Assembly (NCBI GenBank): GCA_964030785.1
Contig: OZ034968.1
Location: forward strand, 39,081,186-39,145,185
Length of the DNA stretch: 64,000 nt
Direction of reading: 5' to 3'
Source of the DNA: Siderastrea siderea
Taxonomy: Eukaryota; Cnidaria; Anthozoa; Scleractinia; Rhizangiidae
Shown: piece after piece, positions 57,552 to 64,000 of the stretch
Position numbering within the stretch: position 1 is the first letter of the stretch
Layout of the letters: each line of letters starts with the position of its first letter
The notes under the pieces: model-generated
Told to the model about the DNA's origin: nothing
What the model saw: only the letters and a program-made list of their open reading frames with translations
Databases searched by the model: none
Translations under genes and position numbers: made by a program

Positions 57552-57959
57552 AACGTTTTCTCGTACTGCTTGTGCATGTAGTAAGGTAGTAAGCCGAATA
57601 TTCAGTCCCCGTTCGGTCAAACAGCTCTTTGCAAATGCATGTATGTCCATAATATAATATGACACTATTTCGCTGCTGTATAATTCTTTACGGTCCCTTT
57701 TTCTATTTTGTGGCGTCATCAGTGTATGTTATGACCTCGGTTCATTTTTCAATTTGTTTTGGTTATCAGCCGATTTTAGGAGAGCATGTGTTCAGAAAAA
57801 TGAAGTATGATTTATTCGGGCCCAGCTGGCCTGGACAAAACCTCCGCCAAACTCCTTAGTGAATGCCCCGATCTCATGTGCGAGTCGCTATCTGATTAAT
57901 ATTTAATCAGTGGTTAAAAACAGGGTTATTTTCTAACAAGTGGAGGCCTACTCTGGGAT
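57552..57959. other. Intergenic sequence
   Basis: No gene or repeat recognised. Confidence 0.4.
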
Positions 57960-58120
57960 CTTAAGTCGCCGTAACTTTGGGCGACTTTAGGCGATTTTAG
58001 GCGACTTAAGCAAAATTCGCCAATGCATTATGGCGATTTTAAGCAATTTTAGGCGACTTAAGGCAATATTGGGCGACTTAAGGCGTTTTTAGGCAACTTA
58101 AGGGCAATTTTAGGTAAGTT
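57960..58120. repeat. Minisatellite of GGCGACTTWAGGC motifs
   Basis: About a dozen imperfect 10-11-base units built on GGCGACTTTA, GGCGATTTTA and GGCAACTTAA occur in direct order, with one interruption (CCAATGCATTATGG). Confidence 0.85.
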
Positions 58121-58820
58121 GAGGGTGTATTCTAACTGGCCCTCAATTGTACTACAGTGACCAAGCATCTTTAACTAATACGGAAACATTCAGTGGGCAT
58201 ACATACATGTATATCTGCGGTAATTAATACTTCAGCCATTCTCAGGCAGCAGCTGAGGTCAGATCAGCCATATTTCTGATATTTGCACTTGTAACTGACC
58301 AATAAATTAAAGGAGAAGACATTTGGTTGCTTGCCATCCCACAAAATCTGCCAAAAAATAACAAGACAAACGCATTTGACGTAGGAAGAATACATGCAAG
58401 CAGAAACGATAACCACAAAAAATAAAGCAGATTTGAGAACGTTTTATCACACTGCTTGCACTTGCAGAAGTTTAATAAATTATATTAAGTATTTTTTACT
58501 AATCCCAGGTCTCCCCTGAGTAATTTGCCTAGTGGTTGAAATATGTTTGGGTCCAATATTATATGGAAGCCCTGATTTTCACTAATACTATAGTATATAC
58601 TATACAGTGAGATTTTTGTCCGAAACAGGAGAAGATCGGGGCAGGAATCATTTTCCCACACATATCTTTCAACTTTCAACTATCCATTTCTTTTTGCTTT
58701 CAAACCCAAAACACCTTATTAATTACATTCGAGCATAACATATTTTTTGTGATGCTTTTTCAGCTGATGTTTACTGATTTTATTTATTCATAATTCTCTC
58801 TTGAATTTTCCAGCTGACAG
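58121..58820. other. Intergenic sequence
   Basis: No gene recognised. Confidence 0.45.
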
Positions 58821-58871
58821 GATCACAAGGAAGCTGTGAGAAACACTTTGTTTTACAACAGCAGCTAACCA
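58821..58871 (+). repeat. Exon-like block, second copy
   Basis: Bounded by ACAG and a GTAAGT donor; homologous to 50094-50139. The longer version from 58814 would use the CCAG at 58810-58813. Confidence 0.35.
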
Positions 58872-60642
58872 GTAAGTTTTTTTAAGTTGTAAAAAGATCG
58901 AAAATTCTAATTTGCATTGAGAAATACTTGTAATGTATCATCTACACTAATCCAGGTAATTTTAAGCTATTTTGTTTATTAATTTTCAATTACCAATGAA
59001 TTTTAACCTCTTACTAACTGAACGCGAGGGCCGTACTGGGGTATATTGGCCCGAGGTCGTGGCAGTACAAAAACGACCGAGGGCCGCTTTGGTTACCTGT
59101 GCTCAAACTGGAAATTGTGGCAGCGTGTTAGTCTGTAATGTGAACAAAGGAACACTCGAACTAAAAAAAAAAGGCACTGGAAATTATCTCTCCATCAAAT
59201 ACTGCGAGTTGTTTGGCTCAGGGGCTTTATGGAGAACTTCGTGGATGCCGAGAGCAAATTTTCGTCACACCTAACAAAGTTGTTTTTAGCGTGAGCTACA
59301 GCAAGAGCGGACGTGTGAACAAGCCAAAATTATTTTCAAGGCCTTCCATTACGAGAGCAGAATTCTCGCTGAGGAATCAAGGTACACTGTTAGTTTAATG
59401 CATGTACGTGTAGCTTTAATTTGTTCACGTGGAAAGTGCTGACTGAAGCGATGGCCAATATTAAACTAGACAAGAACGTGATCGTTTTTCGATTTACAGT
59501 TGCCGATGAAAGCCGTTTGCTAGTTGTTTTGCAGTTTTCATTTTTTTTTTCGCCGAGGTTTTCTTGTGAGAAACTTACTCTTTTGTTAAATGCTGAATTT
59601 TAATAATTATTGGCCGATTTACTTAGCTCTTTACAGCTTACAGTCTATAGCCGTATAAAGAAAAACATTAAACGCACACAGTCACTAAAAAACGTTGGCC
59701 ATGCTTTTCGATTCACTGCTGGCGAGTCTTTTGCTTATATCCAAAAGGCTGTAAGTTAATTGAAGAGCGCGTTTTCTAAACAGACGTGTTTAACCCGTTC
59801 ATTTGTCTTGTACCAGCTCCAAACCTTTCCTTTTTTCATCTTCTTGCGTTTTCGCAGTTTGAATTTTGCGGGAGCGGGAGCGCGAGCGCGAAAAGAAATA
59901 TCCAAAAAGGACCGTTTCTATGGTAATGGTCCGTACTGTAAAATCCCGGCCGTAAACTAACCAATCAGAACACTCGATTTAGACTGGAGAATTGCTTGCC
60001 AGATAATAAAAGTGGTTATTTTCCAAACAATGGGAGATTTATGACTCACACTGCTTGCATATTCAAGTAACTCTTTATCTTATGGGATAAAAACATTCTG
60101 TTACACTGGCATTGGTTGGATGCCAAATGCCCCCCCCCCCCCCCGCTAAGCATTGAGTACCACATGCTTTCCAGATCTTGCCCAAAAACTTTATAACAAG
60201 TCAGGTCCTCTGTTCAACCTTTTATGTTACCTTCCCCCCCCCCCCCCTGTTTTTGTCCTTACCTTACAGTTGGTGCTTTTCCTTGCTTTGTTTTGTTTTC
60301 AAAGGGTTTTTGACCTCAACTTATTGTCATAGCCCATATTATCTTTTGTCATCCTATTTAATTCTATTGTCATCGTGTAATACATACTGTGGTTTATTGT
60401 CCTCACTTTCGATGAGACCTCAACCCTATGCATAGCTAAGAATTTTTCCACGTTAGCCTCTCGTGTGTTTTTTCGTGTTTATGATAAAGTCATGTCTTGA
60501 CCTGGGGGGGTGGGTAATGTTATGTTTGGCCAATAGTTTGGGGTGGGTCACCAGTTTTTGAAATTGTCCGGCCCACCTCCCCCCCTCCCCATACTGACCT
60601 AGTCCTGACAACATGGAATGCATAATTTTAAGAGGTGCGCAT
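58872..60642. other. Intergenic sequence with a 100-codon frame
   Basis: The frame 58972-59274 contains EGRTGVYWPEVVAVQKRPRA and CAQTGNCGSVLVCNVNKGTL. It reads as coding-like but has no family I can name, and may be a translated repeat. C runs of about 16 lie near 60127 and 60234. Confidence 0.35.
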
Positions 60643-60700
60643 GCGTGCCCACATGCTGTGGGCACGCGAGCTGTTGAAATACCCCATGTTCGGGTATTTC
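60643..60700. repeat. Two adjacent perfect stem-loops
   Basis: Stem 1: GCGTGCCCACA, loop TGC, TGTGGGCACGC (60643-60667). Stem 2: GAAATACCC, 7-base loop, GGGTATTTC (60676-60700). Confidence 0.8.
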
Positions 60701-61118
60701 TGGGCTTATTATAGTCAACGCGCTTCACGCATGAACGTTCAACTTCAAATATTCATCGATTAGTTCATTCTTCGATTTCATTCCTCGAAAAATTTAGCAA
60801 TTCTTTGAAACTTGGATTCTATATTCGAAACATTATTTAGTTATTTGTAACATCGTAATAATAATTCAAACTTTCCGAACAGGAACTGAAAAGTTCGTTT
60901 TTTACCGTATTAAATTAGCTCAATTTTCCGGTATGTCACGCGTGATATTTTTATTATTTTCAAGCCCGGTTCAAAAAATGGCGAGAACATAAAGCCGACA
61001 AAAATAGCCCGTAAAAAGAAAACTGACAACAGTAATCCTTAGATAGAAAATCCAAAGGAGTCATGTAACGGATAGGTTTGACATGATCGGGACATAAGTT
61101 TAGGTTCCCTAACTCCAG
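60701..61118. other. Intergenic or element 5' region
   Basis: No repeat ends recognised; it may include the 5' part of the transposase remnant that follows. Confidence 0.4.
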
Positions 61119-61380
61119 ATGGCAAGAAATTCGCTTGGGGGCTGTTACGATCCTGGTAAGCCTTTGCCTTCTAATGCAAGGAAAGAAATCGTCAACCTTT
61201 TCAATACTGGATTGGGGTTGTCAGATATTTCACGGAACACGAGAGTGACAAAAGGAGCTTTTCATAAAATCGTGCGACACTATTCAGTCTACGCGACGAC
61301 ACAACCATTTTCTTGTGGAGGAAAAGATCCTTGATAACTGATGACATCTCTGAAGTAATTGATTAGCACTTCTTCCGAGT
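61119..61380 (+). pseudogene. Transposase remnant with Pax-like (paired) DNA-binding domain
   Basis: The first 71 codons encode GGCYDPGKPLPSNARKEIVN, LSDISRNTRVTKGAFHKIVR and HYSVYATTQPFSCGGKDP. These match the paired-domain layout: G-R-P-L-P, R-x-x-I-V-x-L, D-I-S-R-x-x-x-V-x-x-G-x-V-x-K-I, then R-Y/H-Y and G-G-x-x-P. After a frameshift ITDDISEVID continues as in such transposases, then a stop. Pax-like domains occur at the N-terminus of some Tc1/mariner-related transposases. The catalytic DDE part is absent, and a palindromic element begins 100 bp downstream. Confidence 0.75.
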
Positions 61381-61480
61381 GCGCCCTGTTGACGATTTCT
61401 GATGTTTAACACGTGTGAACTTTCGAAGAATCGATTTCGGTAATCGAAAAAAAATCTTAATACGTTAAGATTATTTGAGA

Positions 61481-61979
61481 TTATTTTAGTGTATTATTTT
61501 CAGTTTTATGTAGCTTCATGGTCTGACAAACCTTTTTGTGTTATATAGAGAGGGAAATATTGACCCTCCGGTGATCCATTTTGCTCTGAAGCCAAATTTG
61601 GTGACAAAGAAGTGTTGGCCCAGCAATTGCGATTACATGGTAAATCTTCAGCCCGTCTAGCCGGGCTGGCTCGGTTTGCCGGGATCTCGGCATGTCTGTT
61701 AAACACACTAAAACTCAACTTCGTAATTACATGGAAAAATCTCAGCCCAGCCAGCTGAGATCCCTGTTTCGCGATGCCGGGATCCCGGCTAGACGGGCTG
61801 AAAATTTACCATGTAATCGCGATTTTACCATGTACAAATCTCTTTTTTGCCACTAAATTTCGCTTCAGAGCAAAATGGATCACCAGTAGCTGTAGGTCAA
61901 TGTTTCTCTTTCTATATTACACATAAAGGTTTATCAGACCATAAAGCTACAAAAACTGAAAATAACACACTAAAATAAT
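61481..61979. mobile_element. Foldback element: 500-bp palindrome
   Basis: TTATTTTAGTGTATTATTTT at the left end is mirrored by AAAATAACACACTAAAATAA at the right, and arms of roughly 200 bp or more stay complementary through TAGCTTCATGGTCTGACAAA, ATCCATTTTGCTCTGA, GCGATTACATGGTAAAT and CAGCCCGTCTAGCCGGG. Only the central 40-90 bases are unpaired. No coding sequence; minus-strand frame 61506-61718 lies inside an arm. Confidence 0.88.
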
Positions 61980-62060
61980 GAATTAACGAAAATAAAATCA
62001 CTCGATTCATTCTCTTTGAGGTAGCCATCTTTTCACACGACGGCTTCTAAAAATTTAGCC

Positions 62061-63560
62061 AAGGGCGGGCTGGCTCACCTCATGTAGTACCCAGGGTTCT
62101 CAGTAGATTTTGGTACAGGCGGCCTAGAAATGTTAATAGGCGGCTACTGACGAGGCCCGGAGGGCCGAACTGCTAGAGGGGTCCGGGGGCATGCCCCCCG
62201 GAAAATTTTTGAAATTTATGCTTGCAAAGATGCGATTTCCTGCATTTTTGGATATAAATTGTTGTATTTAGACCATTAAGTTTTCTAACCAAAAGTGACT
62301 CGTTTATAGGCAGAAAATCAGGCAGAAAATCAGGTAGAGATAATCAGGTAGAATTAATGTTTCTTCCGTAAAGTTCACAGTTGCATAATTTTCTGAAGAG
62401 ACCTGTACCTCAGATGTACTAGATGATTCTCCTAATAATGCCACAAAAACGTAAACTTTATAAATAAATTGTTGAAATTTATTGTAAACTTGTAAATGTT
62501 CTTTTACTTTGGCATTCATCGAACGCTGCATTCCAACAAAAACTTTACAAATCAAAATTTCATTTATCTTTCCCACTTAATTTAATTAGCGCGCTGTTAT
62601 TCTCTAACGCCTAAAAAATTGCTACTTACGATAAATCTGTTTTCGTTTGAAAGCAGCTTTAAATTCGTAAATATTTCGTGTTTCTTTTCCATTTGTGTCA
62701 CGTCATAGAAATTAAGAACAATCTTGGCTTTAATTACCAAGAAAGGAAACAGTATAAATCCCGCGTCATGCCTCAGTGCACGCACATGCGATGCGAAAGA
62801 AATTTGCATAAATGTGTGGTCCATTTTGAGACGATACAAAAAACAGCGATAAAATATTGTTAAAATCTATACTTTACAGCTTTGTACGAGGAAGGAGTTT
62901 GTTGAGTTCGAAGGAGGAATAAGAATATATCGAAATCGATCGTAATAATATTCAAGAGTACAATTGCGTTAATCTTTCAACATTATAATCCGTCCTTTGT
63001 ATACAAGAATATAACTTACCTGATTTACGGACGCGTGAACTGGCTTCTTCGGCTTTGTTCCTCTTTGCCGATGGCGGAAAATAGCCAGAGATTAATTTTT
63101 CTCGTTTAGAGATATCTCAACTAGAAGAACTGGTAAACTTGCACTGAAAAGTTTGCCGTGTGTACAGGTAACTATTGAGTAATTCGCTGAGATTACCGGT
63201 AAGCAACATCTTTGACAGCTCAAGATCAACGCCTACTTAGATAAAAACCAGAATTTTATCTTTTTCGTGACCTATACACGCATGTTGCCGTGATTTTCTT
63301 AACCTTAAGAGCGCATCAGGCATCATGCAAAGGCACTCCATTTTGCTGGGAAACTCATTCAAGCTATATTTTATATCTGTAATACAGGTTATCATTTTAT
63401 TAAGTTCACAAAGGCAAATTTCAAAATTTCGTAGCCAAGGCACAGGCGGCTACATTTGTCTTCACAGCCGGCGGAATTCCGCCGGCTGCCGGCTGCCGGC
63501 TGCTACTGAGAACCCTGACTGTACCGGGCTGAACAGTCATCTTGGGAAACCGAGCCAGCC
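62061..63560. repeat. GGGCTGGCTC...GAGCCAGCCC repeat split by an insertion
   Basis: GGCGGGCTGGCTCACCTCAT before 62092 and TTGGGAAACCGAGCCAGCCC after 63517 would form one short inverted repeat if the 1.4-kb element between them is removed. GGGCTGGCTC also occurs in the neighbouring palindrome. Confidence 0.6.
62092..63517. mobile_element. hAT-like non-autonomous element, 1426 bp
   Basis: Perfect 15-bp inverted ends, CAGGGTTCTCAGTAG / CTACTGAGAACCCTG. The flanking 8-mers GTAGTACC and ACTGTACC share the last five bases, which may be an eroded 8-bp hAT target duplication. GGTCCGGGGGCATGCCCCCC lies near the left end and a 22-bp perfect palindrome (63466-63487) with GCCGGCT heptamers near the right. 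No transposase recognised inside. Confidence 0.75.
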
Positions 63561-63567
63561 CAGTTAA

Positions 63568-64000
63568 GGACGGTGCCTCCTAATACAGATGTATTTTCGC
63601 AAAGGTTATGACTATCGGGAAAAAGTAGATCTTAGCAAGGGTTATTGAAATCCAAAAGAAAAATGTGGGTGACCGCGCATTTTTCAGAGATAATTAATCA
63701 ACCATAATTCTAAAAAAGTGTTAAAATGCGAAGAATGTATGGCAAAGTCTTTCGAAATTCAGGCTTCATTATCTCTGAGAAACGCGTGTTTACCCCCAAT
63801 TTTCGTTTTGGATCCTGATAGCCCTTGCCAAGATCTTTTTTTTTTCCACATAGTTTTAAACCGCGCAAAAATATTGTTGTATTAAGTGGGCAAATTTCTC
63901 ACGAAAACCGAATATCCCGAGATGCGCAGAACGTATGCGCAGTATTGTACCACAGAAGCCTGGTAAGGCCGGTTTAGGGACGAAAATTATAACCTGAAAA
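63568..64000. mobile_element. TTAA-flanked GGACGGTGCC-end element, running to the window edge
   Basis: TTAA (63564-63567) then GGACGGTGCCTCCTAATACA is the inverted match of the right end at 19144. Inside, ATGCGCAGAACGTATGCGCA (about 63921) resembles the motif next to the 18918 copy. The right end was not found before base 64000, so it is either outside or lost. Confidence 0.6.

Noticed and set aside
57396..57719. A 107-codon minus-strand frame
   Set aside because: It starts outside and runs into the TTAA-flanked element, so most of it is element sequence.
1..64000. tRNA, rRNA or snRNA genes
   Set aside because: I looked for A/B-box pairs, T-loop-like GGTTCGAATCC and conserved rRNA cores and found no convincing match; a covariance-model scan would settle it.

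Overview
The window reads as nuclear DNA of a cnidarian, most likely a stony coral. This is an inference from the mix of an animal TPR-CHAT gene, L1/Tx1-type and CR1/L2-type LINEs, Penelope-like elements, a Pax-like transposase and many short inverted-repeat elements; no species marker is present. Coding density is very low and most of the 64 kb is intergenic DNA built from nested and decayed mobile elements.

Host genes. Two short exons near the left edge (712-779, 909-1022) look like the middle of a TTC4 co-chaperone gene. The clearest host gene is at 10814-13348 (+): nine almost identical 40-residue TPR units followed by a caspase-like CHAT protease domain with a visible His/Cys pair. Among eight of its 120-bp units I find no synonymous difference, and most amino-acid changes fall on three fixed positions. 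That is the most interesting signal here. A few exon-like stretches (49322-49456, 50094-50139, 58821-58871) may belong to unrecognised genes or repeats.

Autonomous-type elements. An almost complete L1/Tx1-like LINE lies at about 41840-47567 (+): intact ORF1, a 447-bp spacer, ORF2 broken by a single in-frame stop, and a poly(A) tail. It sits inside a larger palindromic C/G-rich repeat (41705-47771). Decayed LINEs occur at 27255-28650 (-), 30680-32995 (+), 36100-36625 (+), 52983-53560 (-), 56600-56865 (-) and 9963-10067 (-). Penelope-like remnants form a head-to-head inverted pair at 2608-3985, and a second lineage lies at 36760-37110 (-). A Pax-like DNA-binding domain of a broken transposase lies at 61119-61380.

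Non-autonomous elements. Inverted-repeat elements lie at 5973-6447, 9680-9890 (TTA duplication), 18918-19144, 22512-22978, 34579-35415, 50660-51083, 54536-54746, 56888-57547 (flanked by TTAA), 61481-61979 (a 500-bp palindrome), 62092-63517 (hAT-like, inside another repeat) and 63568 onward. A roughly 1-kb unclassified unit recurs at about 16.4, 19.4 and 26.9 kb, with a partial copy at 41.4 kb; the third copy is split by a LINE. I see no tRNA, rRNA or CRISPR array.
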